Of a stretch of DNA of 64,000 bases, positions 1-9,115 are shown in pieces (position 1 is the stretch's first letter; each line of letters begins with the position of its first letter). The DNA lies in contig CAZVKC010000012.1 of NCBI GenBank assembly GCA_964627455.1, positions 1 to 64,000 of the forward strand, in the 5' to 3' direction. The notes below the pieces were generated by a model. That model was given only the letters and a program-made list of their open reading frames with translations. It made no database searches and had not been told where the DNA came from. Origin of the DNA: F-183 sp964627455 (GTDB lineage: Bacteria; Acidobacteriota; Terriglobia; Bryobacterales; Bryobacteraceae). The position numbers and the translations under genes are program-made.

Positions 1-1307
1 CCGTTGATGGCCCGGAAGCCCGCGAGACGGATCCAGTCCTGCCCCTTCATCGAGAGCAACGGCATCAGTCCGTTCTCGATGAGCTTTTCGGCGTCGACCT
101 GACGCATCAGGTGCTCGGCACAAGGCTTGACGACATTCTCACCGTCGTCCTTGTACATGTGCGCCGGCAGCGAGTGGATGTTCAACGACTCTTCGCCGGA
201 GGAGTGCATTTCGGCCATCAGATACGCCACGGCGAAAGCAGGGTTCGCCCAGACATAGTGATCGTGATCCGGCACGCCCGGGGCGAACTCTTCGAAGGCG
301 AAGGCTTCTGTTTCCGACGCGTTCTTCCCGTAGGGCATGCGCTGGATCCAGCGGGGCAGCGACAACGCGATCGATTCGGCTTCGGGGATCGCGCGCAATT
401 CCTGATACGCGGGCGTGGGCGAGAGCCACTTGGCCGGATCGGGTTCCGCGCCGGCGACGAACCGCGCGCCGACACTATCGGTGATCAACGCAACGCGGCC
501 GAGCAGTTCCATGTCGACCTCGCCGCCGGTGAAGTAGTAGTTGCCCGCGACGAGAGCCCACTTCTGCGAATTGAGAATCGAAAGGAACACCGTGTCTTTG
601 AGGCTCTTGGCCTGCAGCAGGTCGGTGACGAACATGCTCTTGGGGAAGTGCATGACGTAGACCTTCAAGTCGACGCTGGTTTCGATGCCGCGGGTCATCA
701 GGAAGAGCGCGCGCCATGCGGCCTCGATGGACTGGAACGCGGGGTCATGCAGGATCTCGCGCATGTTGCCGGCGATCGCCGCGTCGATTTCCGCGAGCAT
801 GTCGGGGATCTTGGGATCGGGCTTCGGCGCTGTATAAGGAGCGACGAGTTTGCGCACGTAATCCGCAAAGGGGTCGACGTACTTGCCGCCTGTGGACTCT
901 TCGACAATGGCGTCGAGGACGGAGGCAGGTTTGAGGATGTCGGTCGTGGCCTGCGGCGTGGCTTCGGTGAAAAGAAGTTCTGCGGTTTGCTTCGAAGTTT
1001 CGGGATTTTCCAGCCGCGACCTCGCCTGGCGCAACGACTGGAAGAGATCGAGACGGCGATACAACTGATCGGGGTGGAAGTCGTCGATGTCCGAGAAGGC
1101 GATCTTTCCGGCGAGCGGAAGCTCAACGGAAACCTTCATCTTCTTCATGACGTCTTCAAAGTTGTCGCGATCGATGAGTTGGGGACGCGAAACGTCCGCG
1201 GCGCCGAGGTCGCTGAGAATCAAAATCCGGAATGTCTTGTCTTCTTCCGGCTCAATTGGTTTCTTCTTTTTTGGCTGGATGTCGAGCTCGATCATGGTGT
1301 TCGCCAT
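1..1307 (-). CDS. tssC: Type VI secretion contractile sheath protein, fused TssB-TssC (3' end outside window)
   Basis: 435 codons are open from an ATG at 1307 to the window edge, so the C-terminus is missing. Residues about 1-105 resemble the small sheath subunit TssB/VipA, with FRILILSDLG, IDRDNFEDVMKKM and DDFHPDQLYRRLDLF. Residues about 170-435 resemble the large subunit TssC/VipB, with HDPAFQSIEAAWRAL, LSLPRWIQRMPYGK, FEEFAPG, YVWANPAFAVAYL and PLLSMKGQDWIRLAGFRA. In most T6SS these are two adjacent genes whose products form the contractile sheath in the cytoplasm; here both lie in one reading frame. No clear Shine-Dalgarno precedes 1307, and a second ATG at 1295 is possible. No other T6SS gene lies to the right, so the rest of a cluster, if any, lies to the left. 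The family call is confident; the fusion rests on motif recognition. Confidence 0.8.
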   Translation of the reverse strand, partial: MANTMIELDIQPKKKKPIEPEEDKTFRILILSDLGAADVSRPQLIDRDNFEDVMKKMKVSVELPLAGKIAFSDIDDFHPDQLYRRLDLFQSLRQARSRLENPETSKQTAELLFTEATPQATTDILKPASVLDAIVEESTGGKYVDPFADYVRKLVAPYTAPKPDPKIPDMLAEIDAAIAGNMREILHDPAFQSIEAAWRALFLMTRGIETSVDLKVYVMHFPKSMFVTDLLQAKSLKDTVFLSILNSQKWALVAGNYYFTGGEVDMELLGRVALITDSVGARFVAGAEPDPAKWLSPTPAYQELRAIPEAESIALSLPRWIQRMPYGKNASETEAFAFEEFAPGVPDHDHYVWANPAFAVAYLMAEMHSSGEESLNIHSLPAHMYKDDGENVVKPCAEHLMRQVDAEKLIENGLMPLLSMKGQDWIRLAGFRAIN

Positions 1308-1391
1308 TGTATAACGGCTGATGGCCGTGAGCCACCCAAACAGGATTCAGATCTTTTGCGATAGACTCAAAAGTTTAGAGGAACCTCCGCG

Positions 1392-2798
1392 ATGCACGAT
1401 CCTTCTACCCCGCAGAACAATCAACCCTCACGCCGCGACGTCGTGAAAACCGCCGCCGCCGTGGGCGCAGCGGCCGCAGCCGCAGTGGAATTCGGTAAGG
1501 CCCCGGCAGTTGTCAAAGCCGCGGGCGACACCGTGAACTTCGCCGTCATCGGATCCGGTGGCCGCGGGTCTTATCTGCTCAAGCACCTGAACAAAGTCGA
1601 AAACGGCCGCTGTATCGCCGTGTGCGACGTGAAGGACGAAGCCGCGCGGAAGGGCATCGACACCTACAAGCTGAACAAGGCGGTTCCGTACAAGGATTAT
1701 CGCGAAGTGATGGCCAACAAGGACGTGCAGGCCGTCATCATCGCTGTCCCCCTCTATCTGCACTTCGAGGTGACCAAGGCCGCGCTCGAGTCCGGCAAGC
1801 ACACGTTCTGCGAGAAGAGTCTCGTCTTCAAGCCGGAAGAAGTGCATGCGTTGCGCGCGCTGGCCAAGCAGTACTCGAAGCAGGTGCTGCAGGTCGGCTT
1901 GCAGCGCCGCTACAGCAAGTTCTATCAGACGGCGCGCCAGATGATCGAGAAGGGCATGATCGGCGACGTCACGCACATCCACGCGCAGTGGCACCGCAAT
2001 CCGGGTTGGACGATGAAGCAGCCCGCGGGTCCGCAGAACCCGGCCAACTGGCGCCTGTTCAAGGATTTTTCGGGCGGCCTCACGGCGGAACTCGCGTCGC
2101 ACCAGATCGACGTGGCGGACTGGATGTTCGGCGCGACGCCGGAGTACGTGATCGGCGTCGGCGGCAATGATTACTGGAAGGACGGCCGCACGGTTTACGA
2201 CAACATCCAGTTGATCTACAAGTATCCGAAGGGCCAGAAGCTGGTGTACAGCTCGATCACGACGAATTCGCACCTGCCGTATCTCAACGCGACGCGTCCG
2301 GAATTCGGCGAAGTGATCATGGGCACCAAGGGCGCCATCCACCTGACGATCGGCGACGGAGAGGTCGCGATGCCGACCGGCATGTGGTTCCAGGAACCGA
2401 AGAAGGCGGAGACGGCTCCGGCGGGCGCGGGCAAGGAGAAGGCAGCTGCAGCCGGCGCGAGCTATGCGCTCGGCGCGGGATCCAAGGGCCTGCCGCTGCT
2501 GATGGACGACCAGAAGGTCAGCGACAAGGACGGCTTCGTCCAGAAGGAACTGAAGTTCGCGAAGTTGTGGCTGATGCAGAAGGGTGTCATCGTTCCGGAG
2601 GAAGACCGCAATCCGGTGGACGTCGAACTCGAGAGCTTCTTCAACGACTGCAAGACCGGCGGACATCCGAAGGCGGATCTCGAGATCGGCCTGCAGGACT
2701 CGATCGCGGTGATGCTGTCGAACATGGCGATGGAACAGGAACGCCGTGTATACTTCAACGAGATCGACAAGCTGGGCGGAGGCCCCAAGAAGGCCTAA
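1392..2798 (+). CDS. Tat-exported Gfo/Idh/MocA family oxidoreductase
   Basis: 468 aa. The N-terminus carries a twin-arginine signal (SRRDVVKTAAAVGAAAA, about residues 13-30). A Rossmann NAD(P)-binding start (VNFAVIGSGGRGSYLLKHL) follows, then the family's EKS element (CEKSLVFKPEEVHAL, normally EKP) and a C-terminal Gfo/Idh substrate domain containing SHQIDVADWMFG. The family oxidises or reduces sugars and cyclitols with NAD(P); export points to a periplasmic substrate, which cannot be named. An Ala/Gly-rich insert near residues 335-360 looks like a linker. A weak GAGG lies upstream of the ATG. A strong terminator at 2821-2857 ends the unit. Confidence 0.88.
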   Translation: MHDPSTPQNNQPSRRDVVKTAAAVGAAAAAAVEFGKAPAVVKAAGDTVNFAVIGSGGRGSYLLKHLNKVENGRCIAVCDVKDEAARKGIDTYKLNKAVPYKDYREVMANKDVQAVIIAVPLYLHFEVTKAALESGKHTFCEKSLVFKPEEVHALRALAKQYSKQVLQVGLQRRYSKFYQTARQMIEKGMIGDVTHIHAQWHRNPGWTMKQPAGPQNPANWRLFKDFSGGLTAELASHQIDVADWMFGATPEYVIGVGGNDYWKDGRTVYDNIQLIYKYPKGQKLVYSSITTNSHLPYLNATRPEFGEVIMGTKGAIHLTIGDGEVAMPTGMWFQEPKKAETAPAGAGKEKAAAAGASYALGAGSKGLPLLMDDQKVSDKDGFVQKELKFAKLWLMQKGVIVPEEDRNPVDVELESFFNDCKTGGHPKADLEIGLQDSIAVMLSNMAMEQERRVYFNEIDKLGGGPKKA

Positions 2799-2820
2799 CC
2801 TTTCGATTCCGAAGTGTCAC

Positions 2821-2857
2821 AAAACCGCCGCGGCTATTGTCGCGGCGGTTTTGTTTT
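2821..2857 (+). terminator. Rho-independent terminator after the Gfo/Idh gene
   Basis: Perfect 12-bp inverted repeat AAAACCGCCGCG (2821-2832) and CGCGGCGGTTTT (2841-2852), with an 8-nt loop and a T-rich tail GTTTTG. It lies 22 bp after the stop at 2798 and 24 bp before the esterase start at 2881. Confidence 0.85.
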
Positions 2858-2880
2858 GCTTGGATCACGAAAGGACGATC

Positions 2881-3780
2881 ATGGCGAGCTGGCAGGCGCA
2901 CTTCTTCAGTTTCTTGCTGCGGCACACGTTCAAGAAGCAACTGGCGGCTTCGGCCGGGTCGATCGACGGGATTCGCAAGGTGATGAACGGGGGGATGTTT
3001 CGCACGCCGGCGGATGTCCGGATTCGCGAGGAGCGCGTGGGACAGACCAGCGGCGAGTGGGTCACACCGGCGGCGGGCGGAAATCCGGCACAACTACTGC
3101 TGTACCTGCATGGCGGCGGATATATCGCGTGCAGTCCCAGGACGCATCGACCGTATACGACGCACTTTGCGAAGAATGGATTTCACGTCTACGCACCGGA
3201 CTACCGGCTGGCGCCGGAACACCGGTTTCCCGCAGGTCTCGATGACGCCGTCGCAGCGTACCGGGCTTTGCAGCGTCTGCATCCCGGGATCCCCATCTTG
3301 ATCGCGGGCGACTCAGCAGGCGGTGGGCTCGCGCTCGCCACCATGCTGCGACTGCGGGATGAGGGGACTTCCCTTCCCTCTGCTGCTGTTCTGTTTTCAC
3401 CTCTGACGGACCTCACCGGCAAAGGCGCATCACGCTCACGGAATGACAGGCGTTGTGCGATGTTTCATGGCGAAGGTTTGAAGCTGGTAAACCGGTTTTA
3501 TCTGCAGGATGGCGAGGATCCTGCCAATCCGCTGGTGTCGCCGCTGTATGCGGATTTGCGGGGACTGCCGCCGATGCTGATCCACGTCGGCGCGGACGAA
3601 ACGCTGCTGGATGATTCGACAGCCGTGGCGGAGCGCGCGAGAGAGGCCGGGGTGCGGGTGCAGATCGACGTGTGGCCGGTTGTGCCGCATGTATGGCAGC
3701 TGTTCGTGCAGATGATGCCGGAAGCTCGCGCGTCACTGCGCGCGGCGGCAAGCTTCCTGCAGAATCCGGCAGCCGGTTAG
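2881..3780 (+). CDS. Alpha/beta hydrolase, hormone-sensitive-lipase-type esterase
   Basis: 299 aa from the ATG at 2881, which has AAGGA seven bases upstream; a longer frame to the left overlaps the terminator and was rejected. The oxyanion motif HGGG (YLHGGGYIACS), YRLAPEHRFPA, the nucleophile elbow GDSAGGG, the acid in GADETLLDD and the catalytic His in PHVWQ are all present in HSL/family IV order. It has no signal peptide, so a cytoplasmic esterase of small acyl esters is likely; the natural substrate is unknown. Its TAG stop abuts the stop of the convergent DedA gene with no spacer. Confidence 0.87.
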   Translation: MASWQAHFFSFLLRHTFKKQLAASAGSIDGIRKVMNGGMFRTPADVRIREERVGQTSGEWVTPAAGGNPAQLLLYLHGGGYIACSPRTHRPYTTHFAKNGFHVYAPDYRLAPEHRFPAGLDDAVAAYRALQRLHPGIPILIAGDSAGGGLALATMLRLRDEGTSLPSAAVLFSPLTDLTGKGASRSRNDRRCAMFHGEGLKLVNRFYLQDGEDPANPLVSPLYADLRGLPPMLIHVGADETLLDDSTAVAERAREAGVRVQIDVWPVVPHVWQLFVQMMPEARASLRAAASFLQNPAAG

Positions 3781-4392
3781 TTACGCGGACTTCTTGCGGT
3801 TGAGGTACCAGCGGACGGCGAGTACAACAACGGCGATGCCGATGGCGACGGCGCTGACCTGGGCAAGGCGGTGGTGGACCTGCTCGGCGATGAGCTTCCA
3901 GTTCTCACCGACGAAATAGCCGATGGTGAGGAACGTCGTGACCCACACGGCGCCGCCTGAGTAGGCGTACAGGCCGAAATGGACGGGCTTCAAGCCGGAG
4001 GTCCCGGCGACGACGGCGGTGAAGTGACGGACGCCGGCAATGTAGTAGCCGACGAAGAGAGTCCAGTGGCCGATGCGGTCGAACCACTTCAGCACCTTGT
4101 CGAGCTTGTCGGGCGTGAAGTGCATGTACCTGCCGTATCGCTCGATCAGTTTGAGCCCGAATGTCCTCCCGAGCATGTAACTGACGGTGATGCCGCAGAC
4201 ACTACCGGCGAAGGCCGTCAGCCAGGTGGCGGCAGGATTGAGGGTCCCCTTGGAAATGAGGTAGCCGCAGAAGACCATCAGGGTTTCGTCGGGAATGGGG
4301 AGTCCGACGATCCCCAGCATGAGGAGCATGAAGAGGGCGATGTAGCCGTACTGCGTGATCCAGTCGAAGACCGCTTCCATATGCGTATCCAA
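3781..4392 (-). CDS. DedA family membrane protein
   Basis: 203 aa. It has several hydrophobic segments, the N-terminal re-entrant region GIVGLPIPDETLMVFCGYL, and the conserved loop GYYIAGVRHFTAVVAGTSGL with the family's Arg. DedA/Tvp38 proteins act in the inner membrane as putative lipid flippases or proton-dependent transporters (family knowledge). The C-terminus ends in a basic tail (RKKSA). MDTHMEA gives two possible starts, 4392 and 4380. It is convergent with the esterase. The Skp gene lies 67 bp upstream and may or may not be co-transcribed. Confidence 0.88.
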   Translation of the reverse strand: MDTHMEAVFDWITQYGYIALFMLLMLGIVGLPIPDETLMVFCGYLISKGTLNPAATWLTAFAGSVCGITVSYMLGRTFGLKLIERYGRYMHFTPDKLDKVLKWFDRIGHWTLFVGYYIAGVRHFTAVVAGTSGLKPVHFGLYAYSGGAVWVTTFLTIGYFVGENWKLIAEQVHHRLAQVSAVAIGIAVVVLAVRWYLNRKKSA

Positions 4393-4459
4393 AATACAAA
4401 CGCGGATGAGACAGCGAGTGCCTCATCCGCGAGAAGAGAAGATTGCAGAGACCGCCAGA

Positions 4460-5029
4460 CTACTTGCCGAGAGGCTTCTTGGCGGGCGCAGCAGCCGGGG
4501 CTGCAGGCGCGCCACCAGCCGGGGCGTTCTTGTCGTACATCTCGATGATCGCCTGGGTGATGTCGATGGTGTTCGACGCAAAGAGCACGGGCGTCTGCGG
4601 ATTGCTGACGTCGAGAACGAGCGCGTAGCTGTTATCGCGGGAGTACTTGTCGATGACGGCCATGATTTTCTGGCCGAGTTCGCCGAGGACCTTGTCCTGT
4701 TCCTGCTGGAGTTCCGCCTGTGCGTCTTCGAGGTCGCGGTTATAGGCCTTGGTCTTCGAGTCGATGTTGCTCATCAGCTCGCGCTTGGCCGCTTCGGACA
4801 TCGCCGCGCCACCCTTCTGGAGGGAGTCCTTGAGAGCGTTGATGTCACCCTGCTTCTTTTCGAGGTCCTTCTTGCGCGGAGCCATGCGCGCATCGAGGTC
4901 CTCCGCCGCCTTCTTACCGTCCTTGGTGTTGGCGATCGCTGCCTGGATGTTGATCACCGCCACTTTAGTCTGCGCGTTCGCCGCGACCACTGCCGCTGCC
5001 GCGAAGGCGATAAGCCGAATAAACTTCAT
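4460..5029 (-). CDS. skp: Periplasmic chaperone Skp/OmpH
   Basis: 189 aa. The signal peptide MKFIRLIAFAAAAVVAANAQ is followed by the short beta strand TKVAVINIQAAIANT typical of OmpH. A long charged coiled-coil region (about residues 45-120) forms the prefoldin-like tentacles, and a C-terminal segment (DNSYALVLDVSNPQTPVLFA) completes the fold. An Ala/Pro tail ends in KKPLGK. Skp holds unfolded outer-membrane proteins in the periplasm. The gene lies 37 bp downstream of bamA on the same strand, the usual bamA-skp arrangement. Confidence 0.9.
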   Translation of the reverse strand: MKFIRLIAFAAAAVVAANAQTKVAVINIQAAIANTKDGKKAAEDLDARMAPRKKDLEKKQGDINALKDSLQKGGAAMSEAAKRELMSNIDSKTKAYNRDLEDAQAELQQEQDKVLGELGQKIMAVIDKYSRDNSYALVLDVSNPQTPVLFASNTIDITQAIIEMYDKNAPAGGAPAAPAAAPAKKPLGK

Positions 5030-5066
5030 AATCTTTCAGAACTCCTGTGCTACTGCTTCAAAATTG

Positions 5067-8057
5067 TTAGAACGTGCGTCCGATCGAGAACCGGAAGGTG
5101 GACCTGCGCTCGCGATAGTTAAACGGCCGTCCGAACTGCACGATCGAATTGAGGAACGTGGCGTTGTTCGGGAAGGTCGACCGGTCGGTAACGATCGGCG
5201 GCTGCACGACACTGTCAAAAATATTCGGGTTGTACGCCCAGTATAGACGGAACGGAGCGTTCACCACCGGCATCAGAACCTGCAATTCCAGACCCGTCGA
5301 AGAGCGGATGGCCTGCGAGGCGCTGACGATACGGGCCTGCGGGCGGAACGCTGCTTCAGGGAAGAGATCGTTCAGGTTGTCAATGCGGGACTGATTGATC
5401 TTCAACTGGCTCGGCCGCGACAGGCGGTTGACGCCCGCGTCAAAGAAGGCCGCCAGCCAAACGGGGCCGAAGATCGGAATGCGGTATTCGAAGTTGGTCA
5501 GCAACTGCGTGTCGCCGCCCGGCGAGATGAACTGATAAACCGGGATCTGCTGGACCACGTTCTGGAAGCTGGTGGTGCCGTCGCTGTTGAGGACCTTCTG
5601 CTGGCGAGGCGAACCATCGTTATTGAGAACGTTGATCGTAGCCTGGCTCGGGATGTAGGCAAACGGCGAGAGTTCCCAGATCTGGAATCCGCGGATGTCG
5701 TTTTCGCCGCCCATGAAGTAGCGATTGAACGGCGGGGCGACCTTGCCGCCATAGCCCGTGATGAAGCGTCCCAGGAAGTGGGTGCCGATCACGTGGCCCT
5801 TCTTGAAGCCGGCGCGGAAGTACTTGGCGTCCACCTGCGGTTCCCACGAATTCACGGCGCCGCCGAGGATGCTGCCCGCGAAAGCGGACGAGAAGAAGAG
5901 ACTCTTGCCCTGGGTCGGGGTGATCGGATGGTTGACCGTGTTGTAGGTGTACGACGGGATGATCTGGCTGGACCGGATGCCGTTCAACTGGTTCGGGCCG
6001 CTCAACTGCTGGAAGGCCGAGAAGTTGAAGTACGCGTTGGCCGCGTCGGTGAGGGTCCGGATGTTCTGGATCGTGTAGCCGTAGCTCAAGCCGAGGCGAG
6101 CGAAGCTGCGCTTCAGCGGGTACTGCGCGAAGACCGTGAAACCGCGGCCGTTGGACACATAGTTCAACAGGTTGTTGGTGCCGATCTGCTGGTAGTACGG
6201 GATCAGGTTACGGCCCGACAGCAGCGAAACTTCGCGGCCCTGGTCGTAATTGAACCGCTGCATGAACACCGTGAAACCAACCTGCACGGGCTTGTCGAGG
6301 AAGTACGGTTCGGTGAACGAGAACGTCACGTCGCGCATACGGTCGCCCAACTGGGTCGAGATGCTGAGCGTTTCGCCGAGTCCGAGGAAGTTGTTCGTCG
6401 CGTACGAAAATCCGATGAAGCTGCCGGCGATGCCGGACACGCCGCCGTTCATCTGCACCGAGTTCTTGCCGCGTTCCTTCACCTTGAGGGTGAGATCCAC
6501 GGTGTTGTTCTTGGTGTCGCGCTTGATGTCGACCGACTCGTTTTCCTTGAGGACTTCGAAGTAGCCGAGCTGGTTCAGACGCAGGATGCTGAGTTCCCAG
6601 AAGCGCGTATTGTACATGTCGCCTTCATCGATCAGCAATTCGCGGCGGATGACTTTGTCGCGCGTCGTGGTGTTGCCCGAGAAATCGATGCGGCGCACGA
6701 AGAACTGCTTGCCCTCGTCGATGGACAGCGTGAGTTCCATCTTGCCGTTCTGCGTGTCGGGTTCGAACGACGGTTCGGGAACCATGTCGATGAAGCCGAA
6801 TTCGCCGTACAGCTTGCGGAGCGACTCGAGGCCCTTCTGCAGTTTCTGGGTGGCGAAGATGTCGCCTTCCCTCATGCCGAACAGCGGAGTCATGAGGGCG
6901 TCGGGCGTCTTGAACAGCTTGACGCCATTGAAATTCACTTTGGCGAGGCGGTACAGCTTGCCTTCGTCGACGATCACGTCGAGGTCCGCGCGCTTGCCGA
7001 TGCCGACCTTGGGTTTCTGAATGATCGGAACACGGAACCAGTTGCGGGTCTGCACGTCGCGGATAGTGACCTTACGGTCGACCACGCGGGCCGTAAAGTA
7101 CCCTTTCTGCTGCAGCGCGACGCGAACTCGATCCGCGTCTTCATCGAGCTTGGTGGAATCGTAGCTCTTGGCGAACAGATTTTCAAAGAGGATCGAGTGC
7201 GGCAGACCAACCGGCTTCAGATTCTTCATCGCGCGGCGGATGGTCTTATCGGAGAAGGCCTTGTTGCCTTCAATATTGATGTTGCCGACCTTCACCTTCG
7301 GACCTTCGTCAATCTTGAAGGTCACTTCAAGAGAGGACGGCGGGATCTGGCGGATGTCGGGTTCCACCTTGGCGAACTGGCGGCCGCGTTCGGCGAGATA
7401 CTCGACCAGGATGTTGCGGGCGCGCTGGACCTTGTTCGGGTCATATTGCGATTCGACCTGCAGACCAACCTTGCGTTCTTTGTAACGGTCGAGGATTTCC
7501 GAAACGGTGATCGACTTGTTGCCTTCGTACTTGATCGTGCGAACGATGCGGCGTTCGGTGAGGACAAAGCGGAGAATCCAACCAGTCTTGCCGCTTTCGC
7601 GCTCGAGACGAATATCATCGTAACGGCCCGTGTTCCACAGGGCCATGAAGTCGCGATTCAGGGCTTCGGCGTCGAACTTGTCGCCCTTCTTCGTAAAAAT
7701 AAGAGCCTTGAGGGTGTCCTGCGGCACGCGGCGGGCGCCGCGGAATTCCACAGCTTCGATGACATCTTCAACCGGACCGGCGGCAGATGGTTCTCCGGCG
7801 GCGGGCTTGGGCGCTTCGAGAGCCGGCTTGGCCTGGCCCGGCTGTTGAGGAGCCGCGGGCTTCGCGTCTTCCGTAACCGGAACGCTCTCAAAAGGGCTGG
7901 GCGCTTGCTTCTTCTGTGGCGGAGGCGTTGTCTGTGGCTGCTGTTGTTGTTGCTGTTGCTGCGCAGAAACCGGCTGAGTGGTCAAAAGGAAAGCGCTAGA
8001 AAGAACAAAAACAGAGACTACTATTGCAGACAGGCTTTCAGGCCTGCGAAACTTCAT
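5067..8057 (-). CDS. bamA: Outer membrane protein assembly factor BamA
   Basis: 996 aa from the ATG at 8057, chosen because the signal peptide begins there (MKFRRPESLSAIVV...PVSA). AAGGA lies about 11 bases upstream. A Gln run and a Pro/Gln-rich linker occupy about residues 34-60. POTRA repeats follow (VEAVEFRGARRVPQDTL, VRTIKYEGNKSITVSEIL, GNINIEGNKAFSDKTIRRA, LAKVNFNGVKLF, VRRIDFSGNTTTRDKVIRR). The 16-strand barrel contains the IRGF version of the family VRGF motif (GGENDIRGF), and the chain ends in Phe (FSIGRTF). The protein is the core of the BAM machine that inserts outer-membrane proteins. It is longer than the roughly 800 aa of E. coli BamA. Confidence 0.95.
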   Translation of the reverse strand: MKFRRPESLSAIVVSVFVLSSAFLLTTQPVSAQQQQQQQQPQTTPPPQKKQAPSPFESVPVTEDAKPAAPQQPGQAKPALEAPKPAAGEPSAAGPVEDVIEAVEFRGARRVPQDTLKALIFTKKGDKFDAEALNRDFMALWNTGRYDDIRLERESGKTGWILRFVLTERRIVRTIKYEGNKSITVSEILDRYKERKVGLQVESQYDPNKVQRARNILVEYLAERGRQFAKVEPDIRQIPPSSLEVTFKIDEGPKVKVGNINIEGNKAFSDKTIRRAMKNLKPVGLPHSILFENLFAKSYDSTKLDEDADRVRVALQQKGYFTARVVDRKVTIRDVQTRNWFRVPIIQKPKVGIGKRADLDVIVDEGKLYRLAKVNFNGVKLFKTPDALMTPLFGMREGDIFATQKLQKGLESLRKLYGEFGFIDMVPEPSFEPDTQNGKMELTLSIDEGKQFFVRRIDFSGNTTTRDKVIRRELLIDEGDMYNTRFWELSILRLNQLGYFEVLKENESVDIKRDTKNNTVDLTLKVKERGKNSVQMNGGVSGIAGSFIGFSYATNNFLGLGETLSISTQLGDRMRDVTFSFTEPYFLDKPVQVGFTVFMQRFNYDQGREVSLLSGRNLIPYYQQIGTNNLLNYVSNGRGFTVFAQYPLKRSFARLGLSYGYTIQNIRTLTDAANAYFNFSAFQQLSGPNQLNGIRSSQIIPSYTYNTVNHPITPTQGKSLFFSSAFAGSILGGAVNSWEPQVDAKYFRAGFKKGHVIGTHFLGRFITGYGGKVAPPFNRYFMGGENDIRGFQIWELSPFAYIPSQATINVLNNDGSPRQQKVLNSDGTTSFQNVVQQIPVYQFISPGGDTQLLTNFEYRIPIFGPVWLAAFFDAGVNRLSRPSQLKINQSRIDNLNDLFPEAAFRPQARIVSASQAIRSSTGLELQVLMPVVNAPFRLYWAYNPNIFDSVVQPPIVTDRSTFPNNATFLNSIVQFGRPFNYRERRSTFRFSIGRTF

Positions 8058-8290
8058 CAAACCACGTTCCTTTCCACTCTGCGCTTGCAAACGAGACGTT
8101 CCGGCTCGGAGGTAGGTTTCAATCAGGAGTACCCGGGACGGGCGTGAGACCTACTAACCTCAAACTTTTCTATTCTAACCAAAACACAGGCGCGATTTCA
8201 GCATTTGCTGTTTCAGACGCACTACGGCTGGTTGGGTACCTTCTATTGTATCGCTCCTTGAGGCCAATCCGGTACACTGGCTGTTTCATT

Positions 8291-9034
8291 ATGGTCCTAA
8301 CCCGCAGATCTCTCTTTGCCGCTGGAGCCTCTTTCGCTGCCGTGGCGGCTGCCGCACAACGCCCGAAGCTCGACCGTTCGCGGCTGAGCGTCATGACGGA
8401 CGAGGTGGGCCGCAACCTCGACGAAGCGATCGCCTTTGCCCGGCAATACAAGTTGCAGTGGGTGGAACTGCGGGCCGAATCCGGCGCGGACTATTACGAC
8501 CGGATGCCCGCGGCCAAGCTGAAAGAAGTGGCGAAGAAGCTCGGGGATAACGGACTGCGCTGCTCCTTTCTGAACTGCGCGCTGTTGAAGTTCACGCTGC
8601 CGGGTACTAAGGCCGTCGCCAGCGAGGACTTCTACGAGAACATGTACAAGAAGCTCGGCTGGACCCCGGAGTCGATGTGGCGCGACCGCAACGACACGCT
8701 CCGGCGCTGCCTCGATGCGGCGCAGAATCTGGGNNNNNNNNNNNNNNNNNNNNNNNNNNNNNNNNNNNNNNNNNNNNNNNNNNNNNNNNNNNNNNNNNNN
8801 NNNNNNNNNNNNNNNNNNNNNNNNNNNNNNNNNAACATTCAGATCAAGGCGGAAGGGCTCATCGGCCCGGGCGTATCGATCGATTGGGCGGGGATCGTGA
8901 AGGCCATGGATGCGGCGGGCTACACCGGGCTCTACGGCCTCGAGACGCACACATTGAAGGGTCCCGCGATCAATATCCCGGCGTCACATCAGTGCTTGAA
9001 GGCGATGCTGCGTCTCGTCGGCGAGACAGCATAG
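8291..9034 (+). CDS. Tat-exported sugar phosphate isomerase/epimerase-like TIM-barrel protein (interrupted by assembly gap)
   Basis: The ATG at 8291 opens a twin-arginine-type leader (TRRSLFAAGASFAAVAAAA). An AP endonuclease 2/xylose isomerase-like barrel follows: RLSVMTDEVGRNLDEAIAFA, WVELRAESGADYY, and the C-terminal strand GLYGLETHTLKG. The middle is hidden by 100 N (8734-8833), so the true length is unknown; the frame happens to stay open across the N run. The family contains sugar isomerases and epimerases that work with divalent metal, but no substrate can be inferred. It is divergent from bamA across a 233-bp intergenic region. Confidence 0.75.
   Translation: MVLTRRSLFAAGASFAAVAAAAQRPKLDRSRLSVMTDEVGRNLDEAIAFARQYKLQWVELRAESGADYYDRMPAAKLKEVAKKLGDNGLRCSFLNCALLKFTLPGTKAVASEDFYENMYKKLGWTPESMWRDRNDTLRRCLDAAQNLXXXXXXXXXXXXXXXXXXXXXXXXXXXXXXXXXXNIQIKAEGLIGPGVSIDWAGIVKAMDAAGYTGLYGLETHTLKGPAINIPASHQCLKAMLRLVGETA
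8734..8833. other. Scaffold gap (100 N)
   Basis: A run of exactly 100 N inside the isomerase-like gene. The flanks (ending GCAGAATCTGGG and starting AACATTCAGATC) share no sequence, so bases are really missing here. Confidence 0.98.
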
Positions 9035-9115
9035 TCCCAAAAGCGGACGGCGCGCGACGGATTCGCGCGTGATTCCGGCCTATTTTCACGGCCCTCGACG
9101 TGCCACGGCGACTGC

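Noticed and set aside
111..1364. A 417-codon plus-strand open frame opposite the type VI sheath gene
   Set aside because: Arg/Gly-rich antisense sequence typical of high-GC DNA; the minus strand gives a clear TssB-TssC protein.
5778..8147. A 789-codon plus-strand open frame opposite bamA
   Set aside because: Antisense shadow; the minus strand encodes full BamA with POTRA and barrel motifs.
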